NCBI GenBank assembly: GCA_050732575.1
Contig: JBOHRF010000068.1
Location: forward strand, 1 to 20,376
DNA: 20,376 nt
Direction of reading: 5' to 3'
Source: JBBDWZ01 sp050732575
Lineage (GTDB): Bacteria; Gemmatimonadota; Gemmatimonadetes; Longimicrobiales; RSA9
Shown: piece after piece, positions 1-7,636 of the stretch
How positions within the stretch are numbered: the stretch's first letter is position 1
How the letters are laid out: each line of letters begins with the position of its first letter
Made by a program: the position numbers and the translations under genes
The notes under the pieces: generated by a model
Seen by the model: only the letters and a program-made list of their open reading frames with translations
Told to the model about the DNA's origin: nothing
Databases searched by the model: none

Positions 1-2
1 GG

Positions 3-200
3 CTGGCTTATCCGTACGGCCTTTACAGTGCGGACGTTGTCCAACAGGCCATGCGCGCCGGATATCGCGGTGCCTTTGCCGGGGGAGGTGGCTGGATGCC
101 ACGCAAACCGCGCGCTATGCATGAGTTGCCCCGGCTCAATGTACCACGTGGCCTGACGCTGGATGGTTTTGCCGTGAAATTGGGCGGGCTTTTCTGTTGA
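3..200 (+). CDS. Polysaccharide deacetylase (NodB/CE4 family), C-terminal fragment
   Basis: Frame 3 is open from the left edge to the TGA at 198-200 and encodes the last 65 residues of a protein that begins outside the window. The fragment starts with LAYPYGLYS, the NodB-domain motif 3 ([YF]P[YF]G). It continues with a helix (VVQQAMRAGYRGAF), a glycine-rich turn, and LPRLNVPRGLTLDGF, the usual end of CE4 deacetylases in exopolysaccharide loci. Such enzymes use a metal ion to remove N- or O-acetyl groups from sugar polymers. The catalytic TFDDG and HxxxH motifs would lie upstream, so catalytic competence cannot be judged. It lies 31 bp upstream of a glycosyltransferase on the same strand, so the two are probably co-transcribed. 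A second, complete deacetylase lies at 3630-4625. Confidence 0.75.
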   Translation: MAYPYGLYSADVVQQAMRAGYRGAFAGGGGWMPRKPRAMHELPRLNVPRGLTLDGFAVKLGGLFC

Positions 201-231
201 AATCACGGGTGAATCGAATGAGTTGTGCGCC

Positions 232-1461
232 GTGAATGTACTCTACGTGTACGATGGCAACTGGCCACGCAACGCCACACGCGTGGTCAAACAAACACGC
301 AGTCTGGCCAGCGCCGGGCACGTGGTGCATCTGATTTCGCGCAATGAGTTGCGCGAGGCGCGCCGCGAGCAAAGTCCCTGGATGACGGTCAACCGTCTGC
401 CCAGTGTGCGCAGTCGGCTGCTCAATCACATCATCAACTTCCCTTATTTTTTCAATCCGTTCTGGATTTGGTGCATCTGGTCCTGCGCACGCGCCATGAA
501 GGCCGACTGCATCGTCGTGGCTGACCTTCCGCTTGCCTTGACCGCCGTCTGGGTGGGGAGGGCGCTGCGCATACCCGTACACTACGATGTGGTCGAACCG
601 TACCCCGAGGCACTGCGCTCGCAGTGGCAATTCGATCGCATGCGCTTTACCGATCCGTTGGTGCGCAATCCCAAAATTGCGGAATGGGTGGAGCGCCGGG
701 TCCTGGCCCAGGCCGATCAAATCTTTGTGGTCTCCGATGAATCGCGGGACCGAAGCATTCGGCAGGGTGCGCGCGCCGAACACGTTGTCGTCGTGAGTAA
801 CACTCCGGAGAACGCCGAGGAATTTTTTGCACCCCAACCATTCCCGGTTGAATATGAGCCGTGGCGCGACCGGCTGCGTGTGATCTTCACGGGAATCCTG
901 AGAGGCGATCGTGGCCTTCACACGGCCGTGGAAGCCATCAAGCTGCTCGAAACGCGTGTGCCGGAGGCGGTCCTGATCATTGTTGGCGATGGTGCCGAAC
1001 GTGACCGGGTAGAGCAAACCATAGCGAGATTGAACTTACAGCAGCGCGTGATCCTGCTGGGCTGGCAGGACCACGGCCGGATGCCGGAATTCTGTGCGCA
1101 CGCACACGTGGGCCTTCTGCCTTTCCTGGATTGCAACCACATTCGCATCACGCTCGCCAACAAGCTTTTCGACTATATGGCGGCCGGCTTGCCGCTGGTT
1201 GCTTCAGACGTGCCGCCTATGCGTCGCATTCTCGATGAAACCAAGGCAGGCGTATTGTTCAAGCCTGGTGATGCCGCGGACCTGGCCAACGCCATCGAAC
1301 CGCTGCTGCGTAGCGAAGCGCTGCGCGCGGAATTGAGTACACGCGGCCAAGCGGCCGTTCGCACCACCTATCATTGGGGCGCCGACGAACGCCGTTTCCT
1401 GCATGCCGTCGCACGCGCGCACGGCGAGGCTAGCGCATCGCCGCAACGCGTGGCTTCCTGA
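232..1461 (+). CDS. Glycosyltransferase family 4 (GT-B fold)
   Basis: Encodes a protein of about 409 residues that fits the GT4 family, retaining enzymes that move a sugar from a nucleotide donor to a growing glycan on the cytoplasmic side of the membrane. The N-terminus (MNVLYVYDGNWPRN) is the first beta strand and loop of a GT-B N-domain. The C-domain has VIFTGILRGDRGL, AVLIIVGDGAERD and RVILLGWQDH, then NKLFDYMAAGLPLVASD, the donor-binding EX7E-type loop with Asp in place of the first Glu. There are no membrane segments. I prefer the GTG at 232 because it gives the usual MxVLYVxDG start; a TTG at 223 would add three residues. Neither has a convincing Shine-Dalgarno site. The acceptor and the sugar cannot be told from sequence. 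It lies between a deacetylase fragment and an amidotransferase gene, as expected in an exopolysaccharide locus. Confidence 0.85.
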   Translation: MNVLYVYDGNWPRNATRVVKQTRSLASAGHVVHLISRNELREARREQSPWMTVNRLPSVRSRLLNHIINFPYFFNPFWIWCIWSCARAMKADCIVVADLPLALTAVWVGRALRIPVHYDVVEPYPEALRSQWQFDRMRFTDPLVRNPKIAEWVERRVLAQADQIFVVSDESRDRSIRQGARAEHVVVVSNTPENAEEFFAPQPFPVEYEPWRDRLRVIFTGILRGDRGLHTAVEAIKLLETRVPEAVLIIVGDGAERDRVEQTIARLNLQQRVILLGWQDHGRMPEFCAHAHVGLLPFLDCNHIRITLANKLFDYMAAGLPLVASDVPPMRRILDETKAGVLFKPGDAADLANAIEPLLRSEALRAELSTRGQAAVRTTYHWGADERRFLHAVARAHGEASASPQRVAS

Positions 1462-1719
1462 TTCATGAGGCCTGGCGCCGAGGGCCCCCACTCGACTGTT
1501 GGTGGGGTACGACAATTTCGTTGTGTGCTTACCACATGCGCGGCCACTGATACTACGAAAATGCGTTGTGCGACAATAATTGTTGGCGATCTGGCCCGTC
1601 CCCAAGCAGGCCGGCCACGAGGCATGGTTCTGGCCCCGTGATAACGCCGGTCCAGGCCCGGGGCGCCTCCGTGGGTGGAGCTTCGCGCGTGAGTCATCTC
1701 TTTCCGAATAAGTAAGGAT
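1462..1719. other. 258-bp intergenic region with small dyads
   Basis: No coding sequence is apparent. A 6-bp stem, CCCCAC/GTGGGG with a 10-nt loop, ends near 1506 and lacks a T tract, so it is at best a weak terminator of the glycosyltransferase transcript. Two related dyads, ACAA-N5-TTGT at 1512-1524 and ACAAT-A-ATTGT at 1573-1583, lie about 60 bp apart. The second overlaps an AATAAT that could act as a -10 element, but no matching -35 is visible. The region probably holds the promoter of the amidotransferase gene; this is inference. Confidence 0.35.
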
Positions 1720-3624
1720 ATGTGCGGGTTTTTGGGTGGAGTGTTCCGGCGGCCGGTTACCCCTGTGGAAGAAGCATCTTTCCGTCGGGCCATTCGTGTG
1801 CTAGCGCACCGGGGTCCTGATGATGAAGACGTGGCCGTGATCCCCGAGGCCAATGCCATTCTTGCTTTCCGCCGCCTGTCCATCATCGATCACTCGACGG
1901 GTCGTCAGCCGATGGGCACGGGCGCCGGTCATCACCTCGTGTTCAACGGCGAGATCTACAATTACCGGGAAGTGCGAGGTGCGCTGGAACACGATGGTGT
2001 TCCGCTGCGCACGCGTTCGGACACGGAAGTCTTGCTCTGGCAGCTGGCCCAACAGGGCCATGCAGGTTTGCAGCCCCTGGCTGGCATGTTCGCGTTTGGT
2101 TTTCTGGACCTGACAAAACAAAAACTGCTGCTGGGCCGTGACCGTCTCGGCATCAAGCAGATTTACTATACGGAAACTGCCAAAGGATTCTTCTTCGCAT
2201 CGGAACCCAAAGCACTCCTCGCCCTGCCCTGGATTCGAGGTGAGTTTGCGGAAGAGCAGCTAGCTGCGTTTTTCAGCTTCCGTGCAGTACCGTCACCCGC
2301 AACCCTGTTCCGGGGCATCCATCGACTTCCAGCAGCCTCGGTGCTTACCCTCGATTTCAACCAGCGTGAGACCGCAGTCGAGCGGTACTGGACGTACGAG
2401 AATGCAGAGAATCACGAAGACCTGCGCGTGAGCGAGCTGATGGATCGTTTCGAGGCGCGCTTCGAAACGGCTATTCGGCGACGCCTGGTAGCGGACGTTC
2501 CCGTGGGCGCATTTCTGAGCGGGGGTCTCGATTCCAGTCTTGTGGTTGCCGGTATGCGCCGCGTGGGACACCCGGATGTGGCAACGTTCTCGGCCACATT
2601 CCCGGGCAGTCCGGATGATGAAAGCACGTTTGCGCGGCGCGTGAGTGCACGGTTCCATGCCCGCCATTACGAGCATCAGGCGGATCCCAACAGTTTCCTG
2701 GTCGAGCTTGCCCGCTGGGTCGAGTTGAATGACGACCTGGTAGCCGATGCGTCTTGCCTGCCTTTGTTATCGGTAAGCCGTATGGCACGGGCGAACGGCT
2801 ACATCGTCATGCTTTCCGGTGAAGGCTCCGATGAGTTGTTTGCCGGTTACGGTTCATACCACAAGTTCCATATGCTGCATGCGCTGCACCGAGCTCTGCC
2901 GGCACCGCCGTTGCGCGCCGGTGCCCTGCGTCTGCTACGGTCGCTGGGCATGCTCAAACTTCAGGATCAGCCGCGTGCGTACGAGTATCTCGTGGCTGGT
3001 GGCAGCTACATGGGCACGGCGGCTTCGCTGGGTACGGCTGAACTGCAACAACTCGTTCCTGCCGCGCGCGCGGCCAGTTCGGCGCTGCGCCGTGCGCAGG
3101 GCCATCGATTGGGTGACCTGTGCGCGTTCGATTTTGTGACGCGCATCCCAGAGGATCTGATGGTCCGCACGGACCGCGCAACCATGGGCGCCTCCATCGA
3201 GGCGCGCGTACCGTTCCTGGACCACCAGCTGGTGGAGTTCGCTTTCTCCCTGCCCTCCGTACTGCGCTCCGTGCCTGGGGTGAGCAAGATTTTGCCGCGC
3301 CTCCTGGCCGCCCGCTGGGGCGTCCCGTATCAGACCATCGTTCACCGCAAGATTGGCTTCCAGCTGCCGCTCGGCCGCTGGTTCCGGAATGAGATGCGGC
3401 CGGTCTGGGACCGGATACTCAATGAGCGCCTGGTGCCCGGGCTCAACTATGACTACGCGGCGCAGTTATTCGGCTTACACGATCGCAGAGCCGGTCAATT
3501 CGAGGAAATCCTGTGGCGTGTGGCCGCGCTCGAGCTCTGGTATCGACGGTGGATCGAAGGGGATCTGGTTGCTGACTTCATCGCGGATGAGCCAACCACC
3601 GCGCGGGCAGCAATCCCGGCCTGA
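1720..3624 (+). CDS. Asparagine synthase-family glutamine-dependent amidotransferase
   Basis: This 634-residue protein has the full two-domain asparagine synthase B layout. Residues 1 to about 200 are a class II glutaminase: Cys2 directly follows the initiator Met and is the expected nucleophile, with RGPD at 31-34, NGEIYNY at 76-82 and SDTEVL at 100-105. The rest is the ATP-pyrophosphatase synthetase, with the PP-loop SGGLDS at 267-272 and SGEGSDELFAGY at 366-377. ATP activates a carboxylate, which then receives ammonia from glutamine. The start is fixed by the need for Cys at position 2; an AAGGA lies only 1 nt upstream, unusually close. Paralogues in exopolysaccharide loci, including exosortase-associated ones, probably amidate uronic acids or other glycan carboxylates rather than make asparagine, and the neighbours favour that here. 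True asparagine synthase is the alternative. It ends 5 bp from the convergent deacetylase gene. Confidence 0.9.
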   Translation: MCGFLGGVFRRPVTPVEEASFRRAIRVLAHRGPDDEDVAVIPEANAILAFRRLSIIDHSTGRQPMGTGAGHHLVFNGEIYNYREVRGALEHDGVPLRTRSDTEVLLWQLAQQGHAGLQPLAGMFAFGFLDLTKQKLLLGRDRLGIKQIYYTETAKGFFFASEPKALLALPWIRGEFAEEQLAAFFSFRAVPSPATLFRGIHRLPAASVLTLDFNQRETAVERYWTYENAENHEDLRVSELMDRFEARFETAIRRRLVADVPVGAFLSGGLDSSLVVAGMRRVGHPDVATFSATFPGSPDDESTFARRVSARFHARHYEHQADPNSFLVELARWVELNDDLVADASCLPLLSVSRMARANGYIVMLSGEGSDELFAGYGSYHKFHMLHALHRALPAPPLRAGALRLLRSLGMLKLQDQPRAYEYLVAGGSYMGTAASLGTAELQQLVPAARAASSALRRAQGHRLGDLCAFDFVTRIPEDLMVRTDRATMGASIEARVPFLDHQLVEFAFSLPSVLRSVPGVSKILPRLLAARWGVPYQTIVHRKIGFQLPLGRWFRNEMRPVWDRILNERLVPGLNYDYAAQLFGLHDRRAGQFEEILWRVAALELWYRRWIEGDLVADFIADEPTTARAAIPA

Positions 3625-3629
3625 ACGGA

Positions 3630-4625
3630 TCAATCGCGACGCAGTCGGCGCTTGAGCCAGGCCATCACGGGCGTAACGATTTCCAGTTCTGCAAACAGCT
3701 CCGCGCTCGAACGGGCAGTCACCGGTACGCGCGCAATGGCGTGCAAATCCAGCGGCTGGTTCAAACCACCAACTTCCATCACTGTCGTATGTCCAAGGGC
3801 AATGGCCTGCTGCCGTGAATCGGCGTTGAACTCGCCAAACGGGTAAGCGAGAGACGGTCGACCGCCAACCGCCTGCATGGCCCGCAGCGCCTCCTGCAGT
3901 TCGCTGTGTTGTTCGTGATCCTTCAAGCGGCGCAGATTTGGATGGCGCGCGGTATGACTCCCGAAAGTGATTCCGCTTTGGCTCATTTCCTGAACTTGGG
4001 GCCACGTGACGTACAGCTCGGCTTGCCGCGCGTGCTCGACTGGGTCCATGGCCAGCGCGCTGTATATGGCCACCAGCGCCTGCTCAGTGGGCACCGTGGC
4101 GTAGTGCGCCTGCACGTGATCCACGATCTGTTTTGGAGAATGAAGCTGCGGCGGAACGCCGAGCATTGATTGACATAGCGGAATGCAAACGTCGGCGTGC
4201 CGATGCAGCAGCCAGTTGAGCGCGTTGACCCAAACCAGTTGCCGGTTGTTAACCGTGCGCGTCACCAGATACACAGTCGCCGGAATCTTGCGCGCAGTGA
4301 GGAGCGGGAAGGCATGTCGATAGACCGAGTGATAGCCGTCGTCGAACGTAACCACGAGCGCGCGCTCCGGGATGCGACCCTCTTCCAGCGCGGCCAGTCC
4401 TATCAACTGGTAGTGCTCGAGCAGAAAATCGAGATGCTGCGCAAATTGGGTGGGGGTGATGTTCGAATTCAGTCCCCGAATGAAGTCGGACTCGCGCTCT
4501 TCGCAGGCATGATACAGCACGACCTTGGGTACACGTCGGTGCCAGACAATGAACAGTCGGCTCAGACCGGCGTGATACAGCAACACGCCCAAACGCAGCA
4601 ACACGAGCCGCAGAATTCGATTCAT
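3630..4625 (-). CDS. Polysaccharide deacetylase (NodB/CE4 family)
   Basis: This complete 331-residue protein has all the main NodB motifs: TFDDGY at 93-98 (catalytic base and metal Asp), SHTARH at 223-228 (the metal-binding HxxxH) and YPFGEFN at 261-267. VVLYHA near residue 36 is the N-terminal beta strand typical of bacterial members. A hydrophobic N-terminus (residues 4-28, with Arg at 6 and 11) may be a membrane anchor or poor signal sequence. It would remove acetyl groups from an N-acetylated or O-acetylated sugar polymer, probably in the periplasm or at the membrane. An in-frame TAA two codons upstream of the ATG at 4625 limits the start; no strong Shine-Dalgarno site is seen. It converges on the amidotransferase gene with 5 bp between the stop codons, and its 5' side faces a long intergenic region rich in palindromes. 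Confidence 0.88.
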   Translation of the reverse strand: MNRILRLVLLRLGVLLYHAGLSRLFIVWHRRVPKVVLYHACEERESDFIRGLNSNITPTQFAQHLDFLLEHYQLIGLAALEEGRIPERALVVTFDDGYHSVYRHAFPLLTARKIPATVYLVTRTVNNRQLVWVNALNWLLHRHADVCIPLCQSMLGVPPQLHSPKQIVDHVQAHYATVPTEQALVAIYSALAMDPVEHARQAELYVTWPQVQEMSQSGITFGSHTARHPNLRRLKDHEQHSELQEALRAMQAVGGRPSLAYPFGEFNADSRQQAIALGHTTVMEVGGLNQPLDLHAIARVPVTARSSAELFAELEIVTPVMAWLKRRLRRD

Positions 4626-4639
4626 TGGTTATGGGCGCT

Positions 4640-4727
4640 CGGGCGCCCGTTACCTGGGCTTGGCAAACTCATGCGCCAAAATGAGGTACCCGGGCAGCTG
4701 CCCACCAGCAATGCAGCAGATCTGCTG
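4640..4727. repeat. Cluster of perfect palindromes and dyads
   Basis: Within 88 bp there are CGGGCGCCCG (4640-4649), TTGGC-N10-GCCAA (4660-4679), GGGCAGCTGCCC (4692-4703) and CAGCAGATCTGCTG (4714-4727). All have exact arms. They lie 15 to 100 bp upstream of the deacetylase start codon, where operators or a structured mRNA leader could be placed. No specific regulator can be named. Confidence 0.5.
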
Positions 4728-4737
4728 GCCGTTTTTT
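4705..4737 (+). terminator. Hairpin plus T-tract, possible intrinsic terminator
   Basis: CCAGCA (4705-4710) pairs with TGCTGG (4723-4728). A shorter CAGCA/TGCTG hairpin with a GATC loop is an alternative. CCG and then six T (4732-4737) follow. The shape fits a rho-independent terminator reading rightward, but no + strand gene lies just upstream. It could stop antisense transcription out of the deacetylase gene, act as an early attenuator for the GT2 transcript, or be chance. Confidence 0.3.
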
Positions 4738-5135
4738 CGATGTTGCGTGCGCGCAACAGGATCGCCGCATCTTGATCGCGTGACGGGATCTATTCAGGCC
4801 ACGTCAGAACGGGTCCTAACCGCCAATCTGGAGCAGACTTATCCACGTAGGATCGGCGGCCGCGGTCGCATTTCCCGTGTTAATCCGTCACCCGGCTACC
4901 CAGTGCAGCTGGTGCGGCAAGTCGGCACGATCTGCCTGCTAAACTGCCCTGGCGTTTGGGGGCCGCGCGTGCACCGGCAGTTTCGTTTTGCATCGGGTAT
5001 TGGCATTGCAATAGAGTAGTGAGCGGCCGTTCGTTGCTGGGTTCAAGGTCAACTCTAACAACCAGATGATGGCGCGCGCCTGGAGGAGCACGACGGTTTG
5101 AACGCGCTTTGCCTGATCACCGTGGAGCTGCAGGA

Positions 5136-6314
5136 ATGCTGAACCTTGCGTACATCCTGATTGTGAGTGCTGGCGTACTGGTACTGTACGCGTATGTGGG
5201 ATATCCGCTGCTGCTGAAACTTGCGTTGCTGGTGCGCAGGCCGCGTCCCATACCTGCGCCCCCGCGCGAATGGCCGACCATCAGCATTACGGTGCCGGTG
5301 TTCGATGAAGCAAAACAGATTAGCGCGCTGCTCCAGAGTCTGCTGGCCATAGACTACCCTGCCGATCGCCGCCAAATCCTGATCGTGTCGGATTCATCAA
5401 CGGACGGTACTGACGAGATCGTACGCGAGTTTCAGGATCGCGGCATTGAGCTATTGCGCGTAACAGAACGGCGGGGCAAAACCGCCGCGGAGCAGGCCGC
5501 GCGCCCCTTGCTGCGGGGCGAAATCGTGGTGAACACGGATGCATCGATTCGTATCGATCCCGCCGGACTGAAGCCCTTAATCATGCAATTTCAAGATCCG
5601 CAGGTTGGTCTGGCTTCTGGCCGCGACGTCAGTGTGGCCGCCCACGATGCGGATGCCAACGTGGGCGAGTCTGGCTACGTGGGCTACGAGATGTGGGTGC
5701 GCGGACTTGAAACGCGGCTGGACAGCATCGTTGGTGCTTCCGGCTGCTTCTACGCGATTCGTGCCAGGTTGCACGGCCAGCCACTTCCCGAATGGCTGAG
5801 TCGGGATTTCGCAGCAGCCTTGATCACGCGTAAACACGGCTATCGCGCTGTGTCGGTCGATGATGCGCGCTGCCACGTGCCGCGCACCCATTCGTTGCGT
5901 CGCGAGTATCGGCGCAAGGTGCGCACGATCACGCGTGGTATGGCAACCCTGTGGCACATGCGCAGTTTAATGAATCCGTTTCACCAGCCCGTGTTCGCCT
6001 GGATGTTGTTCAGTCACAAGATCACGCGTTGGCTGGTACCCTGGGCACTGCTGGCAGCTGGCCTCGGGCTCATTCTGGTGGCACGTAGCCAGGTAGTTGC
6101 GGCCTACACTCTGACCGCCGGACTCGCCGTCCTTTTGCTCGGGATGGTGGGCTGGATCCAATCCGAGGCGCGTCGGCTGCCGCGCTGGCTGTCGCTACCG
6201 GCCGCCGCTCTGGCTGGGAATGTGGCCGCGTTGCATGCGTCACTGCGCGCTTTGCGTGGTCAGCAAAACGCAATCTGGGAGCCCACGCGCCGCGGAACGG
6301 TGAGCGCTGGCTGA
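5136..6314 (+). CDS. Membrane glycosyltransferase family 2 (GT-A, processive-type)
   Basis: This 392-residue protein has a hydrophobic N-terminal segment (about 5-33), a GT-A catalytic domain and a cluster of hydrophobic C-terminal segments (about 298-316, 320-340, 352-370). Catalytic landmarks are ITVPVFDEAKQI near 51-62, DSSTDGTD at 86-93, the DxD-like NTDAS at 133-137 and SRDF at 222-225, whose Asp is the expected base; RREYRRKVRT at 255-264 follows. This is the plan of membrane GT2 enzymes that extend or export polysaccharides with a nucleotide sugar on the cytoplasmic face. The ATG at 5136 was chosen because GGAG (5124-5127) lies 8 nt upstream; a TTG nine codons earlier is less likely. 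The TGA shares its A with the ATG of the next gene, so the sugar dehydrogenase is translationally coupled. The substrate is unknown. Confidence 0.87.
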   Translation: MLNLAYILIVSAGVLVLYAYVGYPLLLKLALLVRRPRPIPAPPREWPTISITVPVFDEAKQISALLQSLLAIDYPADRRQILIVSDSSTDGTDEIVREFQDRGIELLRVTERRGKTAAEQAARPLLRGEIVVNTDASIRIDPAGLKPLIMQFQDPQVGLASGRDVSVAAHDADANVGESGYVGYEMWVRGLETRLDSIVGASGCFYAIRARLHGQPLPEWLSRDFAAALITRKHGYRAVSVDDARCHVPRTHSLRREYRRKVRTITRGMATLWHMRSLMNPFHQPVFAWMLFSHKITRWLVPWALLAAGLGLILVARSQVVAAYTLTAGLAVLLLGMVGWIQSEARRLPRWLSLPAAALAGNVAALHASLRALRGQQNAIWEPTRRGTVSAG

Positions 6315-7621
6315 TGCCTTTGAACTGTTTCACCGTTCGCCGCGTGATTCTGCTTCTGCTGATGCTCACGACTACCTCCTGCACCGATGTCCCCTCGCGT
6401 CCCGCGTCCTCGTCCACAGCCGCAGCGCGCATGGTGGCGCGCCCACCATTCCAGCTGCCCGGAATCGCGCTGGACACGATTGCTTCTGGCTTGAGCGTGC
6501 CCTGGGCGCTGGCCTTCGCGCCTGACGGCCGAATCTTCGTAACCGAACGTGTTGGCCGCATCCGCGTAATCGAGGCCCAGGGGCTTCGGGCCGAGCCGTG
6601 GGCAACGTTAGGCGTCCATGCTGATGAGGAAGGCATCTGGCCGGAGAGCGGACTCATGGGCATCGCGCTGGCGCCTGATTTTGCCCAAACAGGTCACCTG
6701 TACGTGATGGGTACCTTTCGCAAACGCGGGCTGGCTGGCGGTGAGCGCAAGATCGATCGGTTGTATCGTCGCATGGTGGGTTTGTTTTCGGAGACCGGCT
6801 CGCTACGCTTCGAAAACCGCGTTTATCGGCTGACTGACCGGGGAGGCCGCGGCCAGCAGCGGGAGCTGGTCATCGCTGGATTACCTGCCAACCACTACCA
6901 CGCAGGCGGCGCACTCACATTCGGACCGGATGGCAAACTCTTCGTCTCCAACGGTGAAGCGCTCATCTCCGCGCATGCGCAGAATCGCAATGACCTGGTA
7001 GGCAAGATTCTGCGCTACATGCCGGACGGCAGCATTCCCAACGACAATCCGTTTCCCGGTTCACCCGTTTTTGCGTACGGCACACGAAACGTGCAGGGCC
7101 TGGCCTGGGAGCCACGCACGTCTGCCCTGTTCGCGATCGATCACGGTCCAACTTTCCTGCCTCACGAGGGCGGCCGTTCGGGCAAAGATGAGTTGAACCT
7201 CATCGGCGCGGGCGCCAACCTGGGCTGGCCAATAGCTGCAGGCATCGGCAACGACACTGCATTCGTGAACCCGGTAACCGAATGGTCGCCCGCCATTGCA
7301 CCGGGCGGCCTGGCCTTCTACCTGGGCAGCCATTTGCCCTGGCGCAACAATGCCTTCATTGGCGGCTTGCGCGGGCACCAGTTGCGGCGGGTAGCCATCG
7401 AACAGACTGCTGGATCGACGGAGTGGAGAGTGACGGAACAGGCAATCGAGATATCGCAGGTGCTCGGCAGGATCAGAGCGGTGGCAATGGGACCGGACGG
7501 CTTTTTGTACATCACGACCAGCAATCGCGACGGTCGTGGAGTTCCCGCGCCCACCGATGACCTGTTGCTGCGTGTCCGACCGCTCGGACCGGCCACGGCA
7601 ACGAACCGCAATCCCGGTTAG
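6314..7621 (+). CDS. PQQ-dependent sugar dehydrogenase (glucose/sorbosone dehydrogenase family), probable lipoprotein
   Basis: This 435-residue protein is a six-bladed beta-propeller of the soluble glucose/sorbosone dehydrogenase family, which oxidises aldose sugars with PQQ in the periplasm. Family features are GLSVPWALAFAPDG (59-72), SGLMGIALAPDF (112-123), NHYHAGGAL (193-201), YGTRNVQGLAW (255-265), DELNLIGAGANLGWP (292-306) and GPDGFLYITTS (393-403). His196 aligns with the catalytic His144 of Acinetobacter soluble glucose dehydrogenase, and Arg258 with its PQQ-binding Arg228. The N-terminus (RR, then VILLLLMLTTTSC with Cys23) looks like a lipoprotein signal, though Thr at -3 is not ideal. 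Its ATG overlaps the TGA of the GT2 gene (TGATG). No PQQ biosynthesis genes are in the window. It could act on sugar ends of the polymer made nearby; this is inference. It converges on the hydrolase gene with 15 bp between the stops. Confidence 0.88.
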   Translation: MPLNCFTVRRVILLLLMLTTTSCTDVPSRPASSSTAAARMVARPPFQLPGIALDTIASGLSVPWALAFAPDGRIFVTERVGRIRVIEAQGLRAEPWATLGVHADEEGIWPESGLMGIALAPDFAQTGHLYVMGTFRKRGLAGGERKIDRLYRRMVGLFSETGSLRFENRVYRLTDRGGRGQQRELVIAGLPANHYHAGGALTFGPDGKLFVSNGEALISAHAQNRNDLVGKILRYMPDGSIPNDNPFPGSPVFAYGTRNVQGLAWEPRTSALFAIDHGPTFLPHEGGRSGKDELNLIGAGANLGWPIAAGIGNDTAFVNPVTEWSPAIAPGGLAFYLGSHLPWRNNAFIGGLRGHQLRRVAIEQTAGSTEWRVTEQAIEISQVLGRIRAVAMGPDGFLYITTSNRDGRGVPAPTDDLLLRVRPLGPATATNRNPG

Positions 7622-7636
7622 CGTACCACTACGGGA

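Larger units (their letters stand above)
4626..5135. other. 510-bp divergent intergenic region
   Basis: This lies between the divergently read deacetylase (-) and GT2 (+) genes, so promoters for both are expected. I see no credible protein: the longer frames here have no family features. The left 110 bp hold a cluster of perfect palindromes and a hairpin followed by six T. The stretch from about 4740 to 5060 shows no structure I can interpret. Near the GT2 start there is a strong GGAGGAG at 5082-5088 and possible very short upstream frames. No well-spaced -35/-10 pair was convincing. Confidence 0.5.

Noticed and set aside
136..1017. A 293-codon - strand frame over the GT4 gene.
   Set aside because: The + strand frame carries full GT-B motifs; this is its shadow.
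1720..3624. Housekeeping asparagine synthetase.
   Set aside because: Not excluded by motifs, but its place among glycosyltransferases and deacetylases makes a glycan amidotransferase more likely, so no asnB symbol was given.
4660..4675. Possible sigma-54 -24/-12 promoter (TGGCA...TGC).
   Set aside because: The GG-to-GC spacing is one base short of the strict requirement, and the match is otherwise only partial.
4660..5019. A 119-codon + strand frame in the divergent intergenic region.
   Set aside because: Composition is irregular (many Cys, Arg and Pro), it shows no domain, and no Shine-Dalgarno site precedes its ATG.
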